A DNA stretch of 64,000 nucleotides, from NCBI GenBank assembly GCA_006384855.1, contig VCJN01001167.1, positions 1-64,000 on the forward strand, in the 5' to 3' direction. Below are positions 1 to 12,300 of the stretch, one piece after another. The notes below the pieces were generated by a model, which was not told the origin of the DNA, did not search any database, and was given only the letters and a program-made list of their open reading frames with translations. Position 1 is the stretch's first letter; the number at the start of each line of letters is the position of its first letter. The DNA is from Tetraselmis striata (Eukaryota > Chlorophyta > Chlorodendrophyceae > Chlorodendrales > Chlorodendraceae). A program made the translations under genes and the position numbers.

Positions 1-450
1 TGGTGAAGCGCATTGCCGCGCCGTGGGGAGCGTATGAAGGGTCATCTATGGCATTCCCGCAGCAATCGGAGACTGGGTACACGTCCGGGTAAACCAGAAC
101 ACAATCCACCTGCTAAATGGATAGTCATCTCGCAATTGGACGTGGATATGAAGCCATAAACATGCATATGAGCAAGAATTTGAAACACAATTATGCTGTA
201 GGGACCCCCAGAGGAAAAGCTCTTGGCATAACGCTGTGCTGATTCTCGTAGACTTCTGTAATGCGCCCCTGCATCTGGGCTGTGCATTAGAATGTTGTCA
301 AGATGTACATTTATGGTACGGCCGGTTACATGGCTTTCGAGTGGCGCGTTTGGTGGAACTGAGATAGGCGGAGACGGCGTGCGGGCTCCATCGGCACCAG
401 CAACTGTAATTGTGCAAGCAGTGGGGGGGGGGGGGGGGGAGGTGGCTCAC
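1..450. other. No gene seen; probable 3' flank or intron of the minus-strand gene
   Basis: No convincing coding signal in the first 290 bases. The stretch 421-440 is a G run that follows the donor-like site of the exon ending at 451, so this part is probably intron of the minus-strand gene starting at 3242. Its remaining exons would lie left of the window. Confidence 0.4.
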
Positions 451-3064
451 CGTGCGGCCGGGGCGGCGGCGCCGGCATCCGGATCTCCTGCTCCGGCGCG
501 GCCGGCGGCAGCAGCGCCTCCTGGCCGCGCCCCTCCTCCTCCTCCTCCTCCTCCTCCTCCTCGGCCCCTCCCCCCTTGGTGGCCGCCCCGCCCTTCCCCC
601 GCCCGCCCAGCATGGACTTGAGGCCGCCAAACACGCCCACGCGCCGCGCCGTCGCCGGTGGCGCCGCCTGCGCGCCCTCCCCGCCGCCCTCACTGCACCG
701 GCCGCACAGCATCGCAGCCACCAGCCGCCTGTGAGAGCGCCCAGGGGACGATGCGCCCCCAGCCCTTGCCCCGCCCCCGACCACATGCAGCATGGGGACA
801 TGTTTGCGGTGCCGCTGGCCTCAGTACCTGCCGGCTGCCCCGCCCTCCTCCGACTCGGAGCGCGGCGCCTCGGGCTCCGCCGCAGCTGAAGAGGCGCCCT
901 TGCCGCGCTTGAGCCGCGACGGCAGCTTCACGCTGGGCATGAGGCGCCTGGCGGAGGGCACCAAATATGCCGCCTCAGCATTGACCTCCTTCAGGAAGCG
1001 CCCCCCCCCCCCCGAGATCGACCTGTCCTAACTTGTGCGCACCCACTGGCTGCCAGCAGCCGCAGGTCCCCCCCCCACCACCACCGTGCCATCTGGCATG
1101 ACATGCACAGACATCTGGTGAATGCCGGTGGCTCGACTGTCATTCTTGGACTATTGATGAGAAGTGTCGCACTGGCCACAGCGCAGCTCAATGCAGGGCA
1201 GGATGACAGTGATCCAGTCCCTGTCTCCCTCTCTCCTCACCGCAATACGATCAAGTATGCTGTCTGTGCCCGTTACGCTGCGGGAGCAGATGAATGCTCT
1301 GCGCAGATTTGCTCCTGCCTGCGCAACAGACTCTCCCTACCGGGCGCTCTCCAACCTGTTGCCCCCCCCCCCCCCCCCCCCCCCCGCCCGCCCGGCCAGC
1401 CAATCCGCTTCCAGCGCACCTCTTGCTGGGCGACTCGCTGGCGGTGGACGCAGCGTCCTCGCTCTCCGACCTCGCGGCGTCCTTGGAGGGGCTGCCCTTG
1501 CGGGTGAACAGCCCGATGCGGCTGAGAGGGCAGGGGGGGGGGGGGGGAAGGGGGGGAGGCAGGAGCTCAGGCGGGCAGCCGGGTGCGAGTGCTGGGGATG
1601 GCCGGCAGCTGGGTGGACCGCCACGTTCCGCGGGCAGTGCGGTGCAGCCACTATACTGTATGCGGTGCATTAGCGAGCGTCCTCGACCACGCGCCCTTCC
1701 GGCTCCCGCGCGAGAGGCTCCGCCCTCCGCAACACCCCTTCGACACGCCGACCCCGGATCCACCCAACGAGCCCGCAAGCGCCCCGCCAGTTCGCTCATC
1801 CATTCCTCCCTGTGCTCGCACAGTGGGCCACGCGCCGCTGCTCCGCCCTGGGACCCCGGGCCGTGCCAGCCATGTTGAGCGGAGCGCGCCAGAGACTCCG
1901 TTCATAGAGCCGCCGACAAGCACCTCCCCGGGAACCCCTCCAAAATGGGGCTGCAGCCAAATCCCCGATCGGGTTGGGTTGATGGCACATGCAGCATGGA
2001 GACATGTTTGCGGTGCCGCTGGCCTCAGTACCTGCCGGCTGCCCCGCCCTCCTCCGACTCGGAGCGCGGCGCCTCGGGCTCCGCCGCAGCTGAAGAGGCG
2101 CCCTTGCCGCGCTTGAGCCGCGACGGCAGCTTCACGCTGGGCATGAGACGCCTGGCGGAGGGCACCAAATATGCCGCCGCAGCATCGACCCCCTTCAGGA
2201 CCCCCCCCCCTCCTTGCTGAGAAGTGTCGCACAGGCCACAGCGCAGCTCAATGCAGGGCAGGATGACAGTGATCCAGTCCCTGTCTCCCTCTCTCCTCAG
2301 CGCAACACGATCAAGTATGCTGTCTGTGCCCGTTAAGCTGCGGGAGTAGATGAATGCTCTGCGCAGTTTTGCTCCTGCCTGCGCAACAGACTCTCCCTAC
2401 CGGGCGCTCTCCAACCTGTTGCCCCCCCCCCCCCCCCCCCAGCCAGCCAATCCGCTTCCAGCGCACCTCTTGCTGGGCGACTCGCTGGCGGTGGACGCAG
2501 CGTCCTCGCTCTCCGACCTCGCGGCGTCCTTGGAGGGGCTGCCCTTGCGGGTGAACAGCCCGATGCGGCTGAGAGGACAGGGGGGGGGGGGGGGGGGGGC
2601 AGGAGTTCAGGCGGGCAGCCGGGTGCGAGTGCTGGGGATGGCCGGCAGATGGGTGGACCGCCACGTGCCGCGGGCAGTGCGGTGCAGCGGACATAATGTA
2701 TGCGGTGCATTCGCGAGCGTCCGGGACCACACTCTCTCTCTCACTCACTATGGCTCAGTGGCCAAACTTGGGAAGGGGGGGGGGGGGGGGGAGGGGGTCT
2801 AGGGCTCACCGCGCGGTGGCGCCCTTGGCGGGCGGCGGCGAGGCCTCGCTCCCGCTGCCGTTGCCGCCCTCCCCGGCGCGCCCCTCCTCCGCCGCGGCCG
2901 CCCCATCATCCTCAACCTGCCCTTCGGGGGAGCCCTCCGGGCTGAACGCCACGGTCTTGTTCTTCGCTTTGCGTCCGAACCTGCGACGCGGCGATTGCGG
3001 TCGCCGAAGCGCGCCAGGGCAGGGCATGGTCATGCCAGCCGAGCGGGGCGCTGACGGAGGCGGG

Positions 3065-3097
<33 letters not shown>

Positions 3098-3242
3098 CGA
3101 CCTCGCGGCGCCCAAACAGCGTGGCACGATGGTCGCCGAACGCGGTGATATTGCCCTTGCTATGTGACATAATGAGCCAGTCGTTCGCGCCGCACGGGCG
3201 GCACACCGGGCCGGGCCGGCGCGCGAGGTTGGCGCTCGACAT
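451..3242 (-). CDS. Unrecognised Ser/Glu-rich protein, multi-exon, with duplicated exons (3' incomplete)
   Basis: Function unknown. The start chosen is the ATG at 3242. Exon 1 (3102-3242, 47 codons) is basic and includes a CxxC pair (CRPC) and a segment ending FGRRE, followed by GT and a C-rich intron. Candidate later exons on the minus strand are about 2810-2980 (KAKNKTVAFSPEGSPEG, then acidic), 2467-2568 and 1420-1521 (two copies of RIGLFTRKGSPSKDAARSE..., 33 codons plus two bases), 2032-2190 and 828-985 (two copies of YLVPSARRLMPSVKLPSRL), and 451-667 (GVFGGLKSMLGG, then a run of ten Glu). Exon ends show good donors and acceptors, but not all phases could be reconciled, so the joining order is tentative. 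SP/SE-rich acidic stretches suggest a phosphorylated, largely disordered protein. No family was recognised. The gene is divergent from the mutase gene at 4140. Confidence 0.45.
782..1688. repeat. Tandem duplication, copy 1
   Basis: Shares two blocks with 1987-2722: 782-985 matches 1987-2190, and 1161-1688 matches 2221-2722, each near-identical apart from homopolymer lengths. It carries one copy of each of two exons of the minus-strand gene. The block between (986-1160) is absent from copy 2. Confidence 0.8.
1987..2722. repeat. Tandem duplication, copy 2
   Basis: Second copy of the unit at 782-1688, same orientation. Both duplicated 102-base exons keep the same length and phase, so the duplication adds modules to the protein without shifting the frame. 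Confidence 0.8.
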
Positions 3243-4139
3243 GGGAAGGGGTCGCAGGGCGAGCGGGCCCGAACGGTGCATGACCGCGGAGGAGAGTGGC
3301 GGAGGATGGTCCCCCGAAGGAGGAGGGCAGCGGGGGGGGGGGGGGGGTGGGGTTCCCTAAGGAGGGGGGCGAACCTGGAAGAGAACATCTCGCGGGGCCA
3401 GGCGTACTGGTAGGATCAGTTTTTCACCCCCCTTCCTGGTCGGGCTGCCGCCTGTATCCAGCGCGGACCAGCTCCGCGGACCCTGATTACGAGAGCTGCT
3501 GTACCGTGCGACGGGGGTCAGCGAGTGTCCTGGATGTATGCGGGTATGTATGGGCAGGGAGAGGAGGCGCGACGGTGGCGTGCTTACACCGCGGCCGCCG
3601 TCGAGACGGAGTGGCAGTAGACGTCGATAGCACAGTACCAGTCGTTGCTATCGGATGGCGACGTCAACGGTTTGCCGACGACAGCGGCGGACGAGGCTCC
3701 GACAAGCTGCTGAGCGGCGTGGGTCAAAGGGTCGTAAGAAGCATTCGTCGCGTATTTTCGCGGTCCGCGAGCAGGAGCACCAGGCAGGTTTCAAGTGTTG
3801 TTATCAGGGTTGGTGCACCCTAGTATAACCTACCGGTGTTTTTGAATCGCGCGTCGCGCGCCGACTGGGTCTCACCTCGCGGCATGCTGGCACAGACGGG
3901 CATGCCGCCCCGCCACTCGTCAGCGGGAAGGAATGATGAGCAGGTACGCGAGTGGCGCCGAGCAGTCCATCTCTCTGCCGGGCAGCTGAGCCCCGCGCGT
4001 GTCAGCGTACCGCGACGCAAGAGCAGCGCCCCCTGGACCCACGCACCAGGCTGGAGGCGAGAACGTGCTACCTACCAGGGTGCCCCAGGCGCCATAACAA
4101 CGCCCCTCCCGCCGCGCCGTCGGCGTGGGTGCGAGCGTC
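3243..4139. promoter_or_regulatory. Shared upstream region of two divergent genes
   Basis: About 0.9 kb between the minus-strand start at 3242 and the plus-strand start at 4140. It must hold both promoters. No TATA box or repeated operator is obvious. Open frames here are GC-driven and not convincing. Confidence 0.4.
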
Positions 4140-6163
4140 ATGGCGGGCCGCGGCTCGGAGTACGACGACCTGGAGGTGGTGGCGGTGGGGCACGGCAGCT
4201 TTGAGTGGCTCGCCAGCTGGGAGCCATTCGTGAAGCCGTACCACATCATCGCTGTGCACCTGGGGGAGCCGGGCGACAAGGTGGGGATACCGGCGGGCCT
4301 GAACGCGGACCTGTACAACCGGACGGACTTCGAGCGGGTGCTCGGCCGGCGCGCGTGGATATTCGGCGGCGGCAAGCCTGCCGGCCGCGCGGCTGTCTCC
4401 TTCGGCGTGCTGCTGGCCAAGCGCCGCTTCGTGCTGGTGCTGGAGGAGGGATGCCTGGTGGGCAAGACGCCGGGCGGGGAGCGCATCAACGCGCTGCGGC
4501 AGCACGTGCAGAACCTCATCACGCCCGCCACCCCCTACTTTTTCAACACGCTCTACGATCCGTACCGCCAAGGCAGCGACTTCGTGCGAGGGTATCCCTT
4601 CACGCTCCGCCCCGGCGTCCAGACTGCCATCTCCCACGGTGCATGCCCACGCCTTTAGACACACATGCATGGCGCGCCTGTGCAGCGCGGCTTGTGCAAA
4701 TAGGGGAGCGAACATGCGCCGGCCTGTTAGGGAGTCATTGTCAAGCTGGATGGCACAGGCGGGCGTACATGTATCACCCCCCTGGTCTGTGTTGCCGTGT
4801 GGATTATGAGAAACTAGTCTGCGAGGCTGGCGCATGAGAGGCAGCTAGGCTCCATCAGCGCATGCTCATACATTGATTCACGAGCACAGCCCATCCAGAG
4901 GCAATGGGCGAGGGAGAGCGGGTGGCGGGAGGGCTTCCGTGGCCGATGGCAACGCGATGCCCAAACTGCTTGTCTGAGTGCACGAGCTCTGTGGCGCTGA
5001 CGCGCTCGCCCCTTCCTCTGTCATGCACGCGCAGGCCTGTGGAACAACGTGCCGGATTACGACGGGCCCACACGGATGTGCAAGACGCTGGAACGGAACG
5101 ACCGATACGTTGACGCGGTGCTCACCGTGCCCAAGGTGCGACGCTTGCGAGGGCGAGAGGCGGCGGACCATAGGCTTTGCAATGGCGATGAGGGGGAGGG
5201 GGAGAGGGCAAATGGGGAAGCTAGCAACAGAGGATGGCAGGAGATGCAAAGCATGACTTGGCCCACTCCATGCTGAGCCATCCTGCTTGTTTGTGTGCTT
5301 GCAGGGCACGCTGTTCCCCATGTCAGCGCGCAACCTCGCGTTCGACCGGCAGCTGATCGGCGCCGCGATGTTCTTCGGGCTCGACGACGGCGAGGGGGCG
5401 CCGGCGCTGTACCCCGACATCTGGGCGGGCTGGTGCGCCAAGGTGATCTGCGACCACCTGGGCATGGGCATCAAGTCGGGGCTGCCGTACGTTTGGTGCG
5501 CCGCCAAGGAAAAGGAGCCGCTGGCGGCGCTGGAGGACGAGCAGGCCGCTATCCTGCTGCAGGAGGAGCTCATCCCCTTCTTTCAGGTGCCCCCCCCCCC
5601 CCTCCCCCCCCCCCCCCACCCCCCCGCCCGCCTGCACGTGCTTTCCGGCAATGCCCCCCATCCCCTCTCTGCGCGTGGGATTAGTCTGCTATTAATTGAT
5701 TCAAACTAACTGTTTTCTACTTTGTTGTTTGATTAGTTTACATTTTTTGTGAGGTTGAATTTAGTTTTACATCTAGTGAGGGATAAGTAAAATGTGGTCA
5801 TTTTCCCATACATGAATGCACCCATGTATTACAATAGATACTCCAGCGCCCTACTACTGGTACTCCTACTCTTTGATCAAAGCATTGATTATTGCTCCGT
5901 CGTTTTTGGGGGCATTCCGTCTCTGTCGTCGCCCGCTGACCGCGCCGACTCGTGCCCACTAATGGGTCCCCATCCCCCTCCTTTCCCCTCTACCGCAGCG
6001 CGTGCAGTTCTCGGAGGAGGCCAGCGACCCCATCGTGTGCTACCGCGAGCTGTCGGAGAAGGTGCGCGCGGAGCTGTCGCAGATAGGGCCCTACTTTGAG
6101 AAACTGGCGGACGCGATGATGGTGTGGCTCGAGTGCTGGAAGGACCTCAACCCCGACAGCTGA
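4140..6163 (+). CDS. UDP-arabinopyranose mutase / reversibly glycosylated polypeptide-like protein
   Basis: Family members interconvert UDP-arabinopyranose and UDP-arabinofuranose for wall polysaccharides, in the cytosol or on the Golgi surface. Four exons: 4140-4638, 5035-5135, 5305-5586 and 5999-6163, giving 348 residues, the normal family length. All introns are GT-AG and phases fit. Family landmarks are [19 protein letters not shown] (about 136-154), [17 protein letters not shown] (190-206), LAFDRQLIG (211-219), WAGWC (240-244) and the C-terminal YFEKLADAM region. Two landmarks are altered. The metal-binding Asp triad expected at about 102-104 reads LEEGC (101-105), and the Asp pair before MWAGWC reads YPDIWAGWC. 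The arginine-bearing RNDRYVDAV segment associated with self-glycosylation is kept. This could be a variant enzyme or a non-catalytic partner subunit. Family assignment is certain; activity is not. The GTG at 4125 is a less likely start. Confidence 0.93.
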
Positions 6164-6351
6164 GCCCCGCGCCGCCGCGCCGGCCGCGGAGCCCCTCGCG
6201 TCCTGCTCGGCGACGCTGGGGACGGGAAACCGGAGGTCCCGTCGCGCACCCGGTGGCTGCTACGAGTAGAGCGGGCGGCGGGCGATGCCGCTGACGACGC
6301 GAACAGCACGACTCCGACGCGCGACGATGAGTAGTAATTTGGGCGGCAACG

Positions 6352-6356
6352 TGTAA
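6352..6356 (+). terminator. TGTAA poly(A) signal of the mutase gene
   Basis: TGTAA, the chlorophyte polyadenylation signal, lies 189 bases behind the stop codon. Confidence 0.7.
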
Positions 6357-6889
6357 TAAAATACTACAGTACAATACATACTATTGCTTGTCGGCGCGCG
6401 CGCGCGGCCGAAAGCGGCAGATACACCTTTCCATTTAATTGATGTCTTTCCATCGGGCCCCGAAATATGCTGGATTGCTTGCGACATCGCCTCGATATCC
6501 TGCTGTCGATGTCGGTCTTGATTTCCTGTGTGTACGCGTGCCGGCGCGGTACTACGAACAATACGAATAAGAACCTGCCCCCCCCCCCCTGCCCGAGGTC
6601 GAATATAGGTGAATCTATAGCGGAACCACAGCACACGTTGCTGTTTACAGACTGCGAGACCAATGTCAAGCTTAGGTTAAGGGCTCTTATTGGCGCGGCG
6701 ACACCTATGCATATATGAAGATCCAGCTACGTTTTTGTTGCCGAGGGATGGGAGGTCCTTGAATCACTATCGAGCCCAGAGTAGTGTGTTTATGCTGTGT
6801 ATGTGGGAGACGCGAGAATACCCCGCTGAATCTGGCCGGATGGCGATTCTCGTCAAAAATGGAGAAATGGAGATGGGAATGGGGATGCA

Positions 6890-6894
6890 TTACA
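6890..6894 (-). terminator. TGTAA poly(A) signal of the photolyase gene
   Basis: TTACA on the plus strand (TGTAA on the minus) 137 bases behind the photolyase stop at 7031. Confidence 0.65.
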
Positions 6895-7030
6895 GCGAGC
6901 CAGCCGGATGCTGATCTCCCCGGGCTATGTACGTACAGTCTACCTCTTCACAAGGTGTCGAACAGGTGTCGAACAGGTGTCGGACCGTGCCCTTCCCTGC
7001 TCTGAATGTCGCACGGGCTATCTCGACGCT

Positions 7031-8080
7031 TCACTTGCGTGCCTTCTTGGCCGGGGGCCCGGCGACTTCCTCCGCCTCCGCCTCGCGCCTGGCCTTGTCC
7101 GCGTCATAGGCCTTCTTCATCCTGGCGATGTTCTCCTTGTGGATGGTGCCGTGGTCCACGATCGGCTCGGGGTAGTCCTTGCCGATGATGCACTTGGCGG
7201 CGCGCTGCACCTGCGGGCGCCCCGGCGGCGCGGCTGGGGCATTAACATGAGCGGCCGACGGCAGAACAGCGGGACGATATGGGTGAAGGCAGAAAGGGGG
7301 GCAGGGGGTGAGCAACACGGGGCGCGGCGTACCTCCATCGGCGCGGTCCACGGCTCATATATGTACTTGGCTGGCATGTCCTGCCGCAGCAGGCAGAGAT
7401 GGCACAAACAGCATCAGCGCAGGTGACGGGCTGCCCATGAGCGCACTTTGGGTTCGCTAAGCATGGTTGTGTTTGACACCCCGCGACGGACGAACAACCC
7501 TGCGATCTTTGAAGTCTATCAGGACAAAGCAGAAACATAATGATGGCACCGAGTTTTCAGTTTGGAGGGGCAAAACAACAAGTTACTTTCTTTGGAAGCC
7601 AATTCAACGGTGCGGGGTGATCCTAACTACGACTTGATTGCCTGTACAATTCAACGCGGTCCCCGGGGCCCAAGAAATAATTAACAGATATCGCCATTGC
7701 GGCGGAATATTGCTGTTGTATTCGCAGCGTGTGACGTATGCTGTATTGTTCATACGTTCCCTCGTCGCACGCGGGGCCCACAGCGCTTCCGTCGGGTGTT
7801 GAAAAAGTGGGGGCTCCCCTGAGCTTTGCTTCATTGCGAAACTCCTCTGCAAAATCTGAGACACCTCGCGGCAACGACTAACCATGAAAACACAGTTCAA
7901 GTAATACCATATCATGATATTGGCGCAGGGGCGGCCCACGTGCGGGCTTACGAGCAGTGCTATACCGGAACTATATACACGCTTGCAGTTCGCGCCACGT
8001 AATCGTACCGTGCGGATCAGTCAACACGCTCGGATTCAGCCGAGCGCTCACGGCGTTTATTTTTTGATCTGATGGAACCG

Positions 8081-8123
<43 letters not shown>

Positions 8124-9345
8124 GGGAGGGGGGGAGGGTCAAAACCGTTATTTATCCGCAGACTGTTTTTGTATATGTAGCGGTGCGCCGGGGGGGGGGG
8201 GGGGGGGGGGGGCGGGGGGCATGGCGCAGGTGCGACAGCAAGTAGGCGGGGAGAGAGAGAGAGAGAGAGAGAGGGTGGAAGGGGTGGGGGGGGGGGGGGG
8301 GGGGGGGGGGGGCAATAGCATAGATAAAGGTTTGTGGCACTGCCGCTGTGGGAGTGGCGTATCATGCGCCCGGTGGGCCTTGCATTGCAGCGAGGGCGCA
8401 ACCTTGAGGACCGGCAGAAAGTGGCGCACAAAGTCGCCGTTCTTGTCGTACTTTTTGGGGAACGACACCGGCCCGTACACACGGAAGTACTGGCTGAAGA
8501 AGGCGCTGGCGCTGAGCCACATCCAGTTGCCGTTGTTGATGGACCTGCCAGCGGGGCGCGCGAGGACGGCACGGCGCTCAGGCAGCCAGAGACTCCGCAG
8601 CTCTCGGCGCGCTGCTGGACACCAAGCAGCTCTCAAGCGCCCCTCTGAAGAGCCGCTACGTAGCGCCCCTCTCAAGCGCCCCGTACTCCGTGCTCTTGCG
8701 TCCGAAATTGTGGATATTCATGCTCTCTTCACCCGTCACGCGAATTCAAGTGTGTTGATGTCACTTTTCAGCGATTATATTACATTGTGTGCTGAAATAG
8801 TCGCTACACAGTGTAAATATTTGTTATGTGGAGATCCGATGCGGCACATCACGCCGTTCAGCGTACAAGAGCCTCGAAACACCGCGTCGCGGGGTCCCTT
8901 CATTCCTAAGGTTTCCTAAGGTTCTCCCCCCTATCTCACTCTATCATTTACTTATATGAACAAGAGCCTTTCGACTAATAACAAAATCCTATTAAATTAT
9001 CCAATAAATCGATAGCAGTCTAGCATAAATCAATAAATAAAATGGATGAAAATACTAAATGAAATAGTGGCAGCGGTGAATTCATCACACGGCGCCTGCC
9101 CACGAGGTCTTGTCAATGTACGGTGTTCAGAAATACTTCAAAGGACGAATACTGTAAGCGCCTGCTCGGATTTGTAGTGCTCGTGCATATGTTCTATCAG
9201 CACAGTCATATATAGATGGTAGCGCTGCCCGCTCGAAAAAATGTTAAGGGCTCTGTGGTCGTGCTTAAAGTACGTGTAGTCACATTTGCATGTATTACAT
9301 ATATATGTATGTCTGTATGTATATATGTGTATAATACATATATAC

Positions 9346-9385
<40 letters not shown>

Positions 9386-12300
9386 TAGATAGATAGATAG
9401 ATAGATATGATTACAGTAATAAAAATGAGTAGCCACCCAGTGTACTTAGCGGTAATTTCGGCGCGCCACGCGTGCGCTGTTTTCGCCTCAAGGCAGCGCT
9501 GGTCGTCGCGGGTCTCGGACCAGGTACCTGTACTAAGAGATTAGTAGAATTACTCTTCCTGTATTTACGGGTACATGATCCACCACATCAGCACGGCGGA
9601 AGATACATTATACATGTACCGGTACGTTCGCACCTACGGCAAATTCCGCGTCATCGATCGAGTGCTGCGAATATTGCGGCAAATACCATGATAGTAATAA
9701 AATGCCGCGTGCTTTACACCGATATGCATTATTCTGTATACTTATCCACAAATACACAAAATTTCTGTCAAGACAAACTTTCACTGTCACCGATGCTTCT
9801 TGATGAATGTCGTAACCGTAGTCAAATGGATGCTGGTGTGCCTGTCATGTGTGTATCTGTGCATGTGGAGCCGAGGCGAGCGGAGGGGGTGAGCGCACCA
9901 GTCCGCGTCGATGAGGTCGCGATCAAAGACGTCCCGCCCCGCCTCCCAGGGCACCCAGAGGTCGCCGCGCGTGAGGAAGCACGCGACGCAGTGGCGCGCG
10001 AGGTGGTGCATCCAGCCCCACTGCTTGAGCTGCACCATGATGGCGTCGATCCAGGGATATCCGGTGCGCGCCTCCTGCCACGCCTGCGTAAGCCCACCCG
10101 CGCAGCTCAGGCTCGACACCATCAAAGTAGGGTCCGCGTGCGTCTTGTGGCGATCAAAGATCAGGAGTGGGCGCATCAGCCGGATCAGGAGTAACGGTCA
10201 AAGGAACGATCTTCAGATACCGAGCCATCAGACGCATCGACCTTTTGGCTAAGTGGCTAATTCGTTCATCAGCTGTCGCAATCTGTAAATACGTCTTCTA
10301 TGTATCGAATTGTAGATGTATAGATGGAATCGCAGCAGATCGTAAAGGAAACGATGTGTATGTCTCATACAATGCAAAGCACTGGTATTTACCTCTCAAG
10401 GCGGCAGCTGCAATGGGGCGGCCTAATCTTGTACAGATTCATGCCAAGCAGGACATTGTACCTGAAACAAGTTCCGATCCATAAACCGTGATAGAAAAAC
10501 GACAAGGAACGCCAATTATGTGGATCCCGACTGCTTTATAACACCACGTCAAGAAGCAAGCGATGCTGCGTTCCAAACCTGAAGCTTCATTAACTCAGTA
10601 CTTCAGGTACTCAGTACATAATAAAAAGAAAAGCATGGAGTTGATCGTGTTGAAATCAAGTCATAAAGTATTGAGTCTTGATCTGAGTGTGAAGCCTAAA
10701 CACTTGCTTTTATTTATTACTCGCACTTCATTATAGACTCGGTTTCGCCTAGCCGGTGTAGCTTAGATGAGTCATAATTGAATATTGAAGTTCATTAATA
10801 ATCTCTCATTGAGTATTGGGTCTTAAGAAGCACCGGTAAGCCAGAGCAGACTCAAATATACTTCAAGTCTTACTTCAAATTAATGTCGTGACAATACCGC
10901 CGGGGGCGGGGGGGGCACCTTGAAGCGCTCCTCGTCCATCTCCCACGGGATCTGGCGGCAGATGGGGTTCCCCTCCATCCGGTCAAAGTTGGGGCTGGTG
11001 GCGCCGATGGTGTAGAAGAACTCGCGCCACAGCAGCTGCCCCTCCAGCGACACCGGCGGCGCCGTGTGCTTCTTCGCGCCGGAGTATATCTCCACCAGCT
11101 GCGCGTGGAACAGCCGCACCGAGAGGCAGCCGAACTTGAGGTAGGGCGACAGCACGGTGGTGGCGGGCCGGCGGAACGCGGTGGGGTCGCCCTTGGGCTT
11201 CTCAAACTCGCACACCCACTTCTTGTCCGCCAGGTAGTCCGCCAGCCGGGCCAGCGCCTCCGTCTCTCCTCCCTGCGGCCGCAAGGCAAGGCGCAGGGAC
11301 CCCCTCAGCCGCCAGCGGGGGAGTGACAACACTCAAGAGGATACTGCATGCTTGCCCCTAACTCGCACTGCTCGAATGGGCCGACGTCCAAACGGGTGGG
11401 GAAGACCTGTCGTGGTCAGTGCCGGGTGTCTTTTATCCCAGTGTAATAAACGGTGATCCAGCAGTGTTTGACGAAATTTCGTCATTGGCCTCCAATTAGT
11501 CTTGCGGAACGCTTCGGCAGTTCGCTTTATGACTGTAACGTGGCGTCGCCTATAGCAGCGTGACTATAATCCATCGCAAATATTTTTAGTTTTTTCTACA
11601 AACCGTAATACGGTGGCTTACAGCGCGACCCGCATCCCGATGAAGAGCGATGTACTTGCTCTGCGCGGGCGTATTTTTCCCGCGTAGAGGCCCGCTAGGC
11701 ACAGCCCAATAGCAGAATATGGGAGCGTATTGATGGGCAGCCCTACCACATACCCTGGACGATGCCCTAGCAGGTGACCATATGGACCCACCCGCTGACT
11801 CGGGGGCTGCACCCCTGCGCAGTACGGGCTGAAGCCCGGCCCTACCAAGGGCGCATTGAATGCGAACAGCAGCTGTAGGTGGGCTGGTTTGGAGCAAGAC
11901 TTATTTGCAGTATTGCAGTTTTGCGGGAACTGCTCGATTGCTTGCATGCCGACGGCGGGAGGAGAGCGCGCCTTTGTGAATGTGTTCCACGATGGTATAT
12001 TTAACACTTGGCATGCAGCCGTGCACATATATGCGCAGGGTATTGTACAGACAGCTGACACCGGACAGCTGATACGACCTAGGATAAATCGTCGTTGATA
12101 ATCGTTATATCATCGAATGCCTGATGATAATAATCGTAAATTTATCGTTGTGCGTTGGTACGCAATCCTGTCACTTTATCTAATTTGGAGAAATATACGC
12201 CAAATTTTTAGCAAATTCTGGACGGTACACAATGAGAAAATGTCGGCAGCGCTATCCGAAATTGATTCGCAATGCGACTAAGATTTATCTCTCAGATTTC

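Larger units (their letters stand above)
6164..7030. other. Convergent intergenic region
   Basis: Holds the 3' untranslated regions of the mutase (plus) and photolyase (minus) genes, which face each other. It contains a TGTAA on each strand. No further gene seen. Confidence 0.6.

Noticed and set aside
292..889. Several Pro-, Arg- or Glu-run open frames on both strands
   Set aside because: Produced by GC-rich triplet repeats; only the minus frame with splice signals was kept.
4125..4139. GTG at 4125 as start of the mutase
   Set aside because: Non-ATG; the ATG at 4140 gives the usual family N-terminus.
9472..10194. 240-codon plus-strand open frame
   Set aside because: It is antisense to the phase-verified photolyase exon 10; the protein has no recognisable domain.
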